The notes: a model not told the origin generated them from the letters alone. 64,000 bases of DNA from Arcicella rosea (GCF_040543805.1 NZ_JBEUMS010000010.1:1-64000), one strand, 5' to 3'. Shown: positions 29,533 to 37,418, numbered from the stretch's first letter. A program made the numbers and translations.

Positions 29533-29793
29533 ATGAAAATGGAACTCAAAAAAGACAATTTTAGCGACATGGGAACAGAAGATTTAATCAAAAAGAAAAA
29601 ATCTACTTCTTTCGCTTTTGGTTTATTTGTAGGAGCTTTAACGGTACTACTTATTATCACTATATTTCAGACAATCAATAAAGGGGTTACACCTTTACTT
29701 GCTGTTCCATTTGCACTTTTACCCCTTTTGATTCTAGTTTATAGTCAAGTCAGTTCTATAGATAAAGAGTTAAAAAGTAGAAATTCAAACTAA
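29533..29793 (+). CDS. Small two-helix membrane protein
   Basis: 86 aa with an N-terminal MGTEDLIKKKK segment and two hydrophobic helices (about 27-47 and 53-71) linked by NKGVTP, then a charged tail. It resembles a Bacteroidota family often labelled redox-active disulfide protein 2, but it has no Cys, so that name would mislead here. Its place between the precursor array and the oxygenase makes an immunity or chaperone role conceivable; nothing in the sequence proves it. Confidence 0.7.
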   Translation: MKMELKKDNFSDMGTEDLIKKKKSTSFAFGLFVGALTVLLIITIFQTINKGVTPLLAVPFALLPLLILVYSQVSSIDKELKSRNSN

Positions 29794-30226
29794 TAATCTA
29801 AGAACAATAAGTTTAATTGCTTCGACTGACAATTTACTGCAGTCTCTAACGATTTTTGAGCTTATTTTTCCGATTATGTTACGGGCGGACGGTTTTCAAT
29901 TCCCTACCTGATACAGACCCTGCTAGTTAAATGCAGTTATACTATGTCTTTTAATCCCTGTTGGGGTTTATATAAAAATAGGTATGCTTGTAATATTTTT
30001 CACTACTTGTGTACTATCAATAGAAAACTATTTCCTATAACTTCCAGAAGGCTTCTAAAAATTTCTGGAAGTTTCATTTTAGAAGGCTCTTGTGTATAAT
30101 TTATTTCAAGCATTAGAAACTATGGGGTTAGTTTATATGGGTCTTTTTATCTGAAATATTATAATTTTCAGATAAATGCTTATTACGTTTTACGAAGATA
30201 TTATTTGTTACTTTAAATTTTAACAA
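29794..30226. other. Intergenic region with alternative stems, upstream of the oxygenase
   Basis: No recognised gene. It contains two mutually overlapping stems at 30039-30085. A 51-codon frame (29944-30099) with several Cys was considered and not accepted. The promoter of the oxygenase is presumably in the AT-rich 30100-30226 segment. Confidence 0.45.
30039..30085 (+). promoter_or_regulatory. Alternative RNA stems (attenuator-like)
   Basis: Stem A pairs AACTTCCAGAA (30039-30049) with TTCTGGAAGTT (30063-30073). Stem B pairs CTTCTAAAA (30052-30060), which lies in the loop of A, with TTTTAGAAG (30077-30085). They form a pseudoknot or exclude each other. The element lies 140 bases before the oxygenase start. 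Confidence 0.4.
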
Positions 30227-31441
30227 ATGGAAACACATAACGAAATTCAAACTGAATTGAAAAATTTCTCCGATTTAATTCAGCCGATTAATATAGAAGA
30301 TTTTGCAGCTAATTATTGGGAAAAGCAAGTTTTACATATCCAAAGAAATAACCCTGATTTCTTTTTTTCACTATTCTCAATTGAAGACTTGGACAAGGTT
30401 TTAGAATATAATCGACCACATGGTAGTAGTTTGAAAGTTGTGAAAAGTAATCAGCCAATGAATTCAACTGTTTACGAAAATCAAGATGGAAGTTTAAACT
30501 TGAATCAGCTTTATACTGCCTATGCTGATGGATATAGCATATTAATTAATGGAATTCAGCGTTTTTGGGAGCCAATTAAAATGCTTATGGAAAGTTTAAG
30601 GAATGATATAAGTCATAATGCGTCTGCAAACCTTTATTTAACTCCAGAAAACGAAAAAGCCTTTTCCCCTCATTATGATTCGCATGATGTTTTTGCCTTA
30701 CAAATTTCAGGTGAAAAACATTGGATATTGTATGATGAGACTCATCTCAAAACACCTCTTTTAAATAGCTATCAACCTACTTTTCAAAGAGAGCAACTAA
30801 CTGGTGCAAGAGAAATTACTATGCGTGCAGGGGATATTTTGTATATGCCACGAGGTGTTCCTCATGAGGCATACACAATTGATAAATCCTCTATGCACAT
30901 TACTGTCGGTATTCAATCTGTACAATGGATTGATTTTATCACGAAATCGTTATTAAATCTAAGCCAAAAACACATAGAACTGCGTAAAGCACTTCCTATT
31001 GGTTTTTTGAATTCTGATAATGAAAACCTATTATCTACTGACGAAGAATTAGACTTTATTAATATCTTACAACAAGTCTTTCAGAAGGAAAATATTGCTG
31101 GTTCTTTAAACATTTTAGGAGAAGAGTTCAGAACAAAAGAGCAACCAAAGCCAGACGGGCATTTTTCAAGTTTAGATAGACTGAATCATATCCATTTAGA
31201 ATCACAGCTATCTAAACGAGAAGGATTGACCTCAAAAGTAACGAATAGTGCTTCAGGGGCAAGAATTTCGTTCCAAGGAAATACCATAAAAGGACCTTCG
31301 CAAATTGTAAATACATTAGTGTTTATTTCAGAACAAAAAGGTATTTTCTCAGTCAAAGATATTCCATTTTTAAATAATGAAAATAAATTAAAATTAGCGA
31401 AAAGGCTTGTGAGAGGCGGGTTACTTAAAGTTTTAAATTAG
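30227..31441 (+). CDS. JmjC/cupin-type Fe(II)/2-oxoglutarate oxygenase, candidate RiPP hydroxylase
   Basis: Probable peptide hydroxylase of the ROXA/YcfD-like cupin group. The metal ligands are visible as His149-x-Asp151 (FSPHYDSHDVF) and His213 (PRGVPHEAYT). GEKHWILYD and GDILYMPRG are typical flanking strands. The C-terminal part (about 290-404) looks like the winged-helix end of that family. Cytoplasmic, 404 aa, normal. Placed between the precursors and the LanM-type dehydratase, so it likely hydroxylates residues in one or more cores. Ribosomal protein hydroxylation is the alternative, since family members do this, but such genes are not usually inside RiPP loci. Confidence 0.85.
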   Translation: METHNEIQTELKNFSDLIQPINIEDFAANYWEKQVLHIQRNNPDFFFSLFSIEDLDKVLEYNRPHGSSLKVVKSNQPMNSTVYENQDGSLNLNQLYTAYADGYSILINGIQRFWEPIKMLMESLRNDISHNASANLYLTPENEKAFSPHYDSHDVFALQISGEKHWILYDETHLKTPLLNSYQPTFQREQLTGAREITMRAGDILYMPRGVPHEAYTIDKSSMHITVGIQSVQWIDFITKSLLNLSQKHIELRKALPIGFLNSDNENLLSTDEELDFINILQQVFQKENIAGSLNILGEEFRTKEQPKPDGHFSSLDRLNHIHLESQLSKREGLTSKVTNSASGARISFQGNTIKGPSQIVNTLVFISEQKGIFSVKDIPFLNNENKLKLAKRLVRGGLLKVLN

Positions 31442-31444
31442 GTA

Positions 31445-31489
31445 TGCACTTATCTCGATGATTTACAATAAATCATCGAGATAAGTGCA
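31445..31489 (+). terminator. Long hairpin terminator after the oxygenase
   Basis: A perfect 20-bp stem, arms 31445-31464 and 31470-31489, with a 5-base loop, four bases after the oxygenase stop. The following TTGGGTTTTC is only moderately T-rich. Confidence 0.75.
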
Positions 31490-31648
31490 ATTGGGTTTTC
31501 ATAGTAAGAATCTCTCTAACAACTCCAACGATATTTTTTAACAATAATGTTTTATTCCCGATATAATCAAGATTAAGATATTCCACCACCTCTTTGAATT
31601 ATTAATACTCAAAAATGACATTTTAACATCTGCTTTTATCGTAATAAA

Positions 31649-33184
31649 ATGACGAATCAAGCCCCATATTTAATAAAGGATAATTTCAAAACAATTCCGT
31701 TTGTTGAAATTCTTTTATCCTATACTGAAAGTTTTACAAATAATTCTTTCTTGGACTTATCATCTCATCTAAAAAATAAATTAGAGGCGCTATTATTAGA
31801 AGATTTGAGTTATTCGGCAGAAGTTACATTACAGTCGGAATTAGATAATTTTATTGAAAAAGGGAACATAAACTATGATGAATTTACAGAAAAAATGGTC
31901 TTATCATTAGCATCTGATTATCCTGTTTTAGATAAAATTCTAAAGATAAAGACCACTAATTTTTCAAATCATATTCATAATATTATTTCTCATTTTCAAG
32001 AAGATTTTGAAAATATAGCATCTATATTCAACCTAAGAGACATCAAGATTGTAGATATTGACGTAAGTCTCGGTGATGGACACAATGGCGAGGGCACTTC
32101 CTTAGTGTATTTGTCAGATGGAACAAAGCTGATATACAAACCGAGAAATATAAAAATAACTAATTCATATAATTCTTTCATTGATTGGATTAATTGCAAA
32201 TTAAAGACAGACCTAAAAACTTTTAAAGTGTTGGATTGTGGTAGTTATGGCTGGATAGAATTTGTACATTACGAAGAAGTTGCCTTAGAACAGGATTTAG
32301 GAGAATACTACTACAAAGCTGGGATGTTATTAGCTGTTACCTTACTTTTGGGTAGCAGAGATTGTCATCGTGAGAATTTAATTGCATCAAATAAAAATCC
32401 TGTCATAATTGATCACGAAACTATTATTCAGCCATTCTTTAACGATAAATCTTTTCGTTCATGGGATGATCAGTTCAAAATTCCTCCTTTTTCAGTATTA
32501 GAAAATGTTTTGATTGTTAATCCCGATACAGGAGCACCATTACACAATGTTGGCTACGGAGTAAATGGGTATGTCGATGTAACAGAGTTACAGACAATCG
32601 TGGTAAATCCCAATACCATAAATTCTAAGAGGATGACTCGTTTTGCTACAAAAGAAATAATAGCTAAAAATATTCCTGTATTTCAGGGGAAGTACATTTT
32701 GGTAAGTGATTACAAAGAGTATTTCATTGATGGGTTTTCTTCTACCTACGATATTATTTTAAATTCAAAAAAGGAATTAACATCTAATAATTTCTTATTA
32801 CAATTATTTCAAAATAATGAAGTTCGCTATGTTTGGCGACCAACCTTTATATATTTCAAAATTTTAAAGTATATGAGAGCAGCATCTTTCATGTCAAATT
32901 TTGACGAATATAACTCAAAGCTACGCTATTTATTATCGAAAGCTTTTCAAGGAGAAAATATGGAAAAATATAGGTTTATTCTTGATTATGAAATGAAACA
33001 AATGCTTAATGGAGACATACCCATTTTCAACTTGAAAAGTGAAGATAATTTTTTGGAAGGGAATGACTCCTTAAAAATATTTGAACACAATTGTATAGAA
33101 AATATCTATCATAGATTAGACCTATTTTCTCTTGAACATAAAAAAGAACAGTTAATGTATATTACACGTTGGGTAAATATTTAA
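31649..33184 (+). CDS. Stand-alone LanM-type dehydratase (DUF4135), no cyclase domain
   Basis: Predicted to phosphorylate and then eliminate Ser/Thr in precursor cores, giving Dha/Dhb. Residues match the known LanM (CylM) active site in identity and spacing: Asp143-x-His145 in LGDGHNGEG, Lys164 in LIYKPR, Asp238-x-His240 and Asn243 in SRDCHRENL, Asp255 in IIDHET. The elimination pair is Arg393 and Thr399 in VRYVWRPT. The protein ends at 511 aa just after this domain; full LanM enzymes are about 900-1100 aa with a LanC-like half. No frameshifted cyclase follows; DUF3667 starts 20 bases on. It starts at the first ATG, 160 bases past a terminator. Confidence 0.9.
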   Translation: MTNQAPYLIKDNFKTIPFVEILLSYTESFTNNSFLDLSSHLKNKLEALLLEDLSYSAEVTLQSELDNFIEKGNINYDEFTEKMVLSLASDYPVLDKILKIKTTNFSNHIHNIISHFQEDFENIASIFNLRDIKIVDIDVSLGDGHNGEGTSLVYLSDGTKLIYKPRNIKITNSYNSFIDWINCKLKTDLKTFKVLDCGSYGWIEFVHYEEVALEQDLGEYYYKAGMLLAVTLLLGSRDCHRENLIASNKNPVIIDHETIIQPFFNDKSFRSWDDQFKIPPFSVLENVLIVNPDTGAPLHNVGYGVNGYVDVTELQTIVVNPNTINSKRMTRFATKEIIAKNIPVFQGKYILVSDYKEYFIDGFSSTYDIILNSKKELTSNNFLLQLFQNNEVRYVWRPTFIYFKILKYMRAASFMSNFDEYNSKLRYLLSKAFQGENMEKYRFILDYEMKQMLNGDIPIFNLKSEDNFLEGNDSLKIFEHNCIENIYHRLDLFSLEHKKEQLMYITRWVNI

Positions 33185-33203
33185 AGAATTTATTTGTAAT
33201 AAT

Positions 33204-33992
33204 ATGGGAGCAACTATTGAAATACAAGATAAACTAACCGTTTCTTCTGATTCAACTCATTACAAATGTTTAAATTGTGATAGTGTTGTTGAAAACAATT
33301 TTTGTTCATTTTGTGGACAAAAGACCTCTACGCATAGATTTTCTTTGCAGCATTTCTTTGTACACGATTTTGTGCATGGAGTTTTTCACTTTGATAAAGG
33401 CTTTCCACACACGATTAAAGAACTCTTTACCAGACCGGGACACAGTATCAGAGAATTCATACAGGGGAGGAGAATAAATCATTTTAATTACTTCGCATTT
33501 ATACTCGTAATCATTGCGATTAATCATTATCTTGGTACTTTGTCTAACATCAATAGAGATGAGCTTTACGAAGCTAAATTTGCTGGTTTTCAAAAAGTAG
33601 TTAAGGAATATTATAAAGTTGTAGCACTTGCAGGTATCCCTTTATTTGCTTTAACAAGCTATTTACTATTTAGGAAAAGTCGCCAAAACTACACGGAGCA
33701 CTTGGTATTAAATATTTATAGGTTGAGTGCATATTTGATAATGTCCACCGTATTAGTAATTATTTCATTGTTTTATAGCAACATGTCAGGTTTGCGCATT
33801 ATGAATCAGGGACTTGCAGTTTCAGAAATTATTTATTCCTCTTGGTTTTTTTACCAATATTTTTCAGTTTTTGGCTACAAGAAATGGATACTTTTGCTCA
33901 AAAGTATGCTAACGGCTTTTATCTTGATAACCATTAATAATGGATTAATTGCTTATGCCGTCGAGGAAATTGGGCTATATTTTTTCAAATAA
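33204..33992 (+). CDS. DUF3667 family zinc-ribbon membrane protein
   Basis: 262 aa. A four-Cys zinc ribbon (CLNCDS then FCSFCGQK, about 18-38) is followed by a conserved H/F-rich segment (FSLQHFFVHDFVHGVFHFDKG) and about four to five membrane helices (from about 95 on). The family is widespread in Bacteroidota and has no assigned function. It begins 19 bases after the dehydratase, so it is in the same operon, and ends 13 bases from the convergent LytTR gene. Membrane anchoring of the modification complex or immunity are possibilities, not conclusions. Confidence 0.85.
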   Translation: MGATIEIQDKLTVSSDSTHYKCLNCDSVVENNFCSFCGQKTSTHRFSLQHFFVHDFVHGVFHFDKGFPHTIKELFTRPGHSIREFIQGRRINHFNYFAFILVIIAINHYLGTLSNINRDELYEAKFAGFQKVVKEYYKVVALAGIPLFALTSYLLFRKSRQNYTEHLVLNIYRLSAYLIMSTVLVIISLFYSNMSGLRIMNQGLAVSEIIYSSWFFYQYFSVFGYKKWILLLKSMLTAFILITINNGLIAYAVEEIGLYFFK

Positions 33993-34005
33993 ATTATCTT
34001 CTGTT

Positions 34006-34719
34006 TCACTTCTTTTTCTGCTTCATAAAGCCACTCAAAAATTCAATGACTTTCAGCCGATAAGATTCTCCCACTAATACACTTTTGTTATTTTCGAGGA
34101 TAAGTTCATTTCCTTCCAAACCCGAAATCTTTTCGACTGCAACAAGATATGATTTTTGAACCCTCATAAATTTCTCAGAAGGCACTAATTCTTCAAAATC
34201 TCGAATGGTTAAATAGGTAACAACTTTTTCATTAATGGTATGAATAGTTATATAATTGCCTGCCCCTTCTACGTAAACAATATCGTTGTATAAAATTCTC
34301 TTTAGTTTATTTTTAGATTCAAGTTTTACAAAAATATAATCTCCTTTAGCATCTGAATTTTCCTTTGTCGTAGCATTAAAAATTTTTTGAACTACTTTTA
34401 AAAACCTTTCAAAACGAATTGGTTTTGAAAGAAAATCAAAAATCTCATTTTCATAGCCATCTGCAGCATAGCCACGATTCGCACTTGTAATGACGACTTT
34501 ACTCTTATTTGTAATGCCAGAGAGCAACTCTAAACCAGTTATTTTAGGCATTTCAACATCCAAAAAAATTATATCATAATCCCCTTCATTTATTAGTTTT
34601 AGGCCAACAATTGGGTCGTTGGTAGTATTTCCTAATTTTAGAAAACTAACATTACTAATATAGTCGGTAAGTAGCTCTATGGCATGGTTTTCATCATCAA
34701 TGATTAAGCAATTCAGCAT
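34006..34719 (-). CDS. LytTR-family response regulator
   Basis: DNA-binding response regulator: receiver domain (about 1-115) with phospho-acceptor Asp54 in IIFLDVEMPKITG, then a LytTR domain (about 135-230; ILYNDIVYVEGAGNYITIHT, EKFMRVQKSYLVAV). LytTR proteins bind 9-bp direct repeats separated by about 12 bp, and two repeats with this 21-bp period are present at 36035 and 36396. It lies downstream of the partner kinase on the same strand, 232 bases apart. 237 aa is normal. Confidence 0.93.
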   Translation of the reverse strand: MLNCLIIDDENHAIELLTDYISNVSFLKLGNTTNDPIVGLKLINEGDYDIIFLDVEMPKITGLELLSGITNKSKVVITSANRGYAADGYENEIFDFLSKPIRFERFLKVVQKIFNATTKENSDAKGDYIFVKLESKNKLKRILYNDIVYVEGAGNYITIHTINEKVVTYLTIRDFEELVPSEKFMRVQKSYLVAVEKISGLEGNELILENNKSVLVGESYRLKVIEFLSGFMKQKKK

Positions 34720-34951
34720 TTTATGTTGGCATTAAAGGTGGAAAATCAAGCGTTAAATGGATTGGATGGCGGTTTAGTATTTTTTATTTTATTTAAAATT
34801 AGTATTTTATGTTCTTATTTTAATAGAGAAAGTGAAATTTTTAATATTAAACATCAATTTAAAGCACTTAACTATTTAATTGTTGATTTATCAATAATTA
34901 AATCTAATATGTAAACCATCTGATTGAGTAATAACTAATAAGCTTTTTTGT

Positions 34952-36034
34952 TTAATGCCTCAAATCAAGAGAAAAGTGAACAACATACTCGTCACCTTCA
35001 ATTCTATTTGACAAAAAGAACTTACCTGGATACTTTATCGCTAACCTCTTCTGGGTGTTGGCAATCCCGATTTTGTTTGATTTTTTGTAGGGAGAGATTT
35101 GTTGGATTACATTTTTGCAGTAAAAAGTCAGTTTATCGTCATCAATTTCTATTTTGATTGTTATTGGTCTTTCTGCATTATTTCTATCTCCATATTTAAA
35201 AGCATTTTCAATAAATGTTAAGAGTATCAATGGGAGTATTTGGTCTGCTGAATCAGGGCTACCAATTATATGGTAGTCGATGATAAAATCATAGCCATAT
35301 CTGTATTTTTCTAACTCAATAAATCTTCCAACATTTCTGAGTTCTTCTTCCAAAGGTACTTCATCGTCTGATTTAGAAGCTCCAGTTGAATACGACATTA
35401 TTTCAGATAGTAGCATAATAATTTCTGCGGCATCAGGTGATTGTTTATACACTTTGGTATAAACAGAACTAAGCACATTATAAACAAAGTGTGGGCTAAT
35501 TTGCTGTCTGAGAAAATCTAATTCAAGTTTGTTCAAGAGTAATTTATATTCAAAAAGCTCGATTGCCATTCTTTTATTTTCTCTTTCTTTCTCTATTCCA
35601 TGTATAGCATACCAATAGCCAAAACTCAGCAAAAAGTATTGTGTGGCGAACCATATAGAATCAGAAAAAAATTGATTAGATAAAGATTGATAACCAATAT
35701 ATTCTTCTCCTAATGCAGGCAATAAGTAAAAATCTAATAAATATCTTAGATATATATATATTATTGTTAAAAACAGCATTGCTATAACTTGCCCAAAATA
35801 TCTTTTTTTAGCCCAAAAATTGGGAATAACCCAATAGATGTTTGCATAAAAAAGAACAGTTGCAACTAACACCATTCTAATCAAGGTGCTTAAAATATCG
35901 GTCTGCCCCCCAGTACTTAAATAATAATTAAGATTGGTTAAAGTGAAGTATATGCCCCATGCTAATATATGATAGAAATTTTTTTTTGAGGTCGGTTTAT
36001 ATTGAAGAAAGTTTAAACTTAAAAAGTTGGGCAT
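34952..36034 (-). CDS. LytS-type membrane sensor histidine kinase
   Basis: Partner kinase of the LytTR regulator. About four membrane helices (about 20-165) precede the His_kinase domain, with the phospho-acceptor His in QQISPHFVYNVLSS, and an HATPase with FIENAFKYG. I place the start at the Met codon 36034-36032 (MPNFLSLNF), not at the farther ATG at 36082. The extra 16 codons would be the direct repeat itself, encoding KILCE twice, which looks like operator DNA read as protein. This gives 360 aa. Likely role: sense an external cue, perhaps the peptide product, and control the RiPP genes. Confidence 0.9.
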   Translation of the reverse strand: MPNFLSLNFLQYKPTSKKNFYHILAWGIYFTLTNLNYYLSTGGQTDILSTLIRMVLVATVLFYANIYWVIPNFWAKKRYFGQVIAMLFLTIIYIYLRYLLDFYLLPALGEEYIGYQSLSNQFFSDSIWFATQYFLLSFGYWYAIHGIEKERENKRMAIELFEYKLLLNKLELDFLRQQISPHFVYNVLSSVYTKVYKQSPDAAEIIMLLSEIMSYSTGASKSDDEVPLEEELRNVGRFIELEKYRYGYDFIIDYHIIGSPDSADQILPLILLTFIENAFKYGDRNNAERPITIKIEIDDDKLTFYCKNVIQQISPYKKSNKIGIANTQKRLAIKYPGKFFLSNRIEGDEYVVHFSLDLRH

Positions 36035-36070
36035 TTCACATAATATTTTAAAGTGTTCACATAATATTTT
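36035..36070. promoter_or_regulatory. LytTR-type operator 1
   Basis: TTCACATAATATTTT occurs at 36035-36049 and identically at 36056-36070, a 21-bp period equal to two helical turns and to the known LytTR arrangement. It lies directly upstream of the TTTG of the promoter at 36071 and directly upstream of the kinase start on the other strand. Confidence 0.75.
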
Positions 36071-36100
36071 TTTGTACAGCATTACTGCCCGTTAATTTTG
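36071..36100 (+). promoter_or_regulatory. Bacteroidota-type promoter of the small lanthipeptide-like gene
   Basis: TTTG (36071-36074) and TAATTTTG (36093-36100), a full match to TTTG / TAnnTTTG with an 18-base spacer, 30 bases before the ATG at 36131 and immediately behind operator 1. Confidence 0.75.
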
Positions 36101-36130
36101 ATTCAGTAAATAAACTAAATCAATTTAACT

Positions 36131-36274
36131 ATGAAAAATTCAACAAAATTATTGTTAATGAAAAGCACAGTGGCTCAATTCAACGGACAAATATCAAAAA
36201 AATACGCACACCAAAAAACTTTTACAAATTTTGACACCATAAAGACAACGGGGTTCACAATTAGTGATATTTGA
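36131..36274 (+). CDS. 47-aa lanthipeptide-like precursor without cysteine
   Basis: Below usual ORF-length cut-offs. The peptide begins MKNSTKLLLMKSTVAQFNG. The K-L-x-L-x-K-x-T-V-A-x-L/F-N pattern is the leader signature of Bacteroidota class I lanthipeptide-like precursors (KLxLxKxTIAxLN type). The remaining 28 residues (GQISKKYAHQKTFTNFDTIK and a short tail ending FTISDI) contain six Thr and two Ser but no Cys. It has its own promoter and LytTR operator. No LanB-type dehydratase is encoded nearby, so the LanM-type enzyme at 31649 may be used, or the peptide may be an unmodified signal. Confidence 0.7.
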   Translation: MKNSTKLLLMKSTVAQFNGQISKKYAHQKTFTNFDTIKTTGFTISDI

Positions 36275-36395
36275 TATAAACTACAAGTCTATTATAAAGT
36301 CATATTTATTAGTTTTCATTAAAGTTGTGTATTTATTTAAATATTCAGCGAAGTCCTTTAAAACCAAATTTGTTATATCCAGGCAAAAATCAAGT

Positions 36396-36426
36396 TTCAC
36401 ATAATGTTTTGGCACTTTCGCATAAT
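36396..36426. promoter_or_regulatory. LytTR-type operator 2
   Basis: TTCACATAATGTTTT (36396) and TTCGCATAAT (36417) repeat the operator 1 sequence with the same 21-bp period. Confidence 0.7.
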
Positions 36427-36430
36427 AAAT

Positions 36431-36461
36431 TTTATTAATACAGGCACTTAAAATACTTTTA
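36431..36461 (+). promoter_or_regulatory. Promoter behind LytTR operator 2
   Basis: TTTA (36431-36434) and TACTTTTA (36454-36461) are 19 bases apart, each one mismatch from TTTG / TAnnTTTG. The distance from the second half-site is 14 bases, against 15 at operator 1. It would drive the LanC-like gene at 36606. Confidence 0.55.
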
Positions 36462-36605
36462 TTCAAGTCTTTGAGGGCAAAGAAACAAAAGAGCAGTAAT
36501 AAGCAGTAATAGAAGTAAACCAAGTTGGTTGCTTACATTCAACATCAATGCAGAAGTAGCATCAAAATATGAATTAATCTCTGAAAGATACAAATAAATA
36601 CTAGG

Positions 36606-37340
36606 ATGCTTAATCGGGATAACCAATATTTAGACTACTGTGATAGCATTGTAGAGAAACTCGCAGAAGGAGAAATTTTACATATCTCTTTGAACATGAC
36701 AGGTTATAATCTTGCCTTACACCAACTCATTCAAGAATATTTTTTGAGTGATTTACTTCAAAGAGAGAAAATAAAAACAACCTTACAAAAGAGTGTTAAT
36801 CTATTATGGACTTATTTGATACCTTTAGATTTATCTGAAGATGATATTTCAATTCTTCCTGCTGAGTTTGAAGGCGATAATATCATTACCAATAATATTA
36901 TTTCTTTGTATGAAGGAGAGTTACAAATTGCACTGTTGTTTGTAAAAATTGCGATTTTATTACAAGATGAAAGGTTACTTAAAAAAGCTAATCTTATAGC
37001 ATCTTTTTCAAAAATTAAAGAAGACAGATTTAAAGAAGAAGATTTGACCTTTGATTTGAAAAGTGGAACAATTGGTATAGCATTACTTTACCAAACCATT
37101 TATTTTTTGACAAGCGAAAAGCTGTATTTAGAACGAGCCAATTATTGGTTTGAGAAATCTGAAAAATTGAAACAGCTTTTTTTAAAAGAAAAAAATAGAA
37201 CCATCGAACAACTAGACAAAGAAACAATCTTAGCTTTTGAAGCTTTTAGAAATCCACAAGATACTTTTTGGCGAAGATTTTATTTCCTAGAGTTTGATAC
37301 ATTTTTAGAATGTAACACCAAAGCAAAAAACGTATATTGA
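36606..37340 (+). CDS. LanC-like protein fragment without zinc ligands
   Basis: 244 aa, mainly helical. Two segments resemble the repeated helical-barrel strands of LanC cyclases: ISLYEGELQIALLFVKIAIL with LQDERLLKKA, and LKSGTIGIALLYQTIYFLTS with EKLYLERANYWF. LanC needs about 400 residues and Cys/Cys-His zinc ligands (CHG motif) in its C-terminal half; that half and the ligands are absent. Only two Cys occur, at the far N- and C-termini. It could be a degenerate cyclase, a scaffold for the LanM-type dehydratase, or a distant helical-repeat protein. The promoter with LytTR operator 2 lies upstream. The LanC relation is by pattern only. Confidence 0.55.
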   Translation: MLNRDNQYLDYCDSIVEKLAEGEILHISLNMTGYNLALHQLIQEYFLSDLLQREKIKTTLQKSVNLLWTYLIPLDLSEDDISILPAEFEGDNIITNNIISLYEGELQIALLFVKIAILLQDERLLKKANLIASFSKIKEDRFKEEDLTFDLKSGTIGIALLYQTIYFLTSEKLYLERANYWFEKSEKLKQLFLKEKNRTIEQLDKETILAFEAFRNPQDTFWRRFYFLEFDTFLECNTKAKNVY

Positions 37341-37418
37341 TTATCGTTATATTAAAATACTCTTGAATTTCATTAACCATTTTTTTCAAGTACCTCTAAA
37401 CACTATTTACAAAAAAAT

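Larger units (their letters stand above)
36275..36605. other. Intergenic region carrying the second LytTR operator
   Basis: It holds operator 2 and its promoter. A minus-strand frame (36281-36523) was rejected because part of it simply translates the operator. A short open plus frame ending at about 36596 without an ATG (coding ...NINAEVASKYELISERYK) could be a remnant of a lost gene. Confidence 0.5.

Noticed and set aside
29944..30099. 51-codon frame with several Cys between the small membrane protein and the oxygenase
   Set aside because: No leader motif, no GG site, basic and irregular composition; it overlaps the alternative stems. Likely chance.
31649..33184. Idea that the LanM gene is a frameshifted full-length enzyme
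   Set aside because: The sequence after the stop immediately encodes an intact DUF3667 protein, and no LanC-like zinc motif occurs in any frame nearby.
34723..34914. 63-codon plus-strand frame between the LytTR and kinase genes
   Set aside because: Very AT-rich, no motif, and starts inside the promoter area of the minus-strand regulator.
36281..36523. 80-codon minus-strand frame
   Set aside because: Part of it (YYAKVPKHYVKLD) is the LytTR operator 2 repeat read as protein; no family resemblance.
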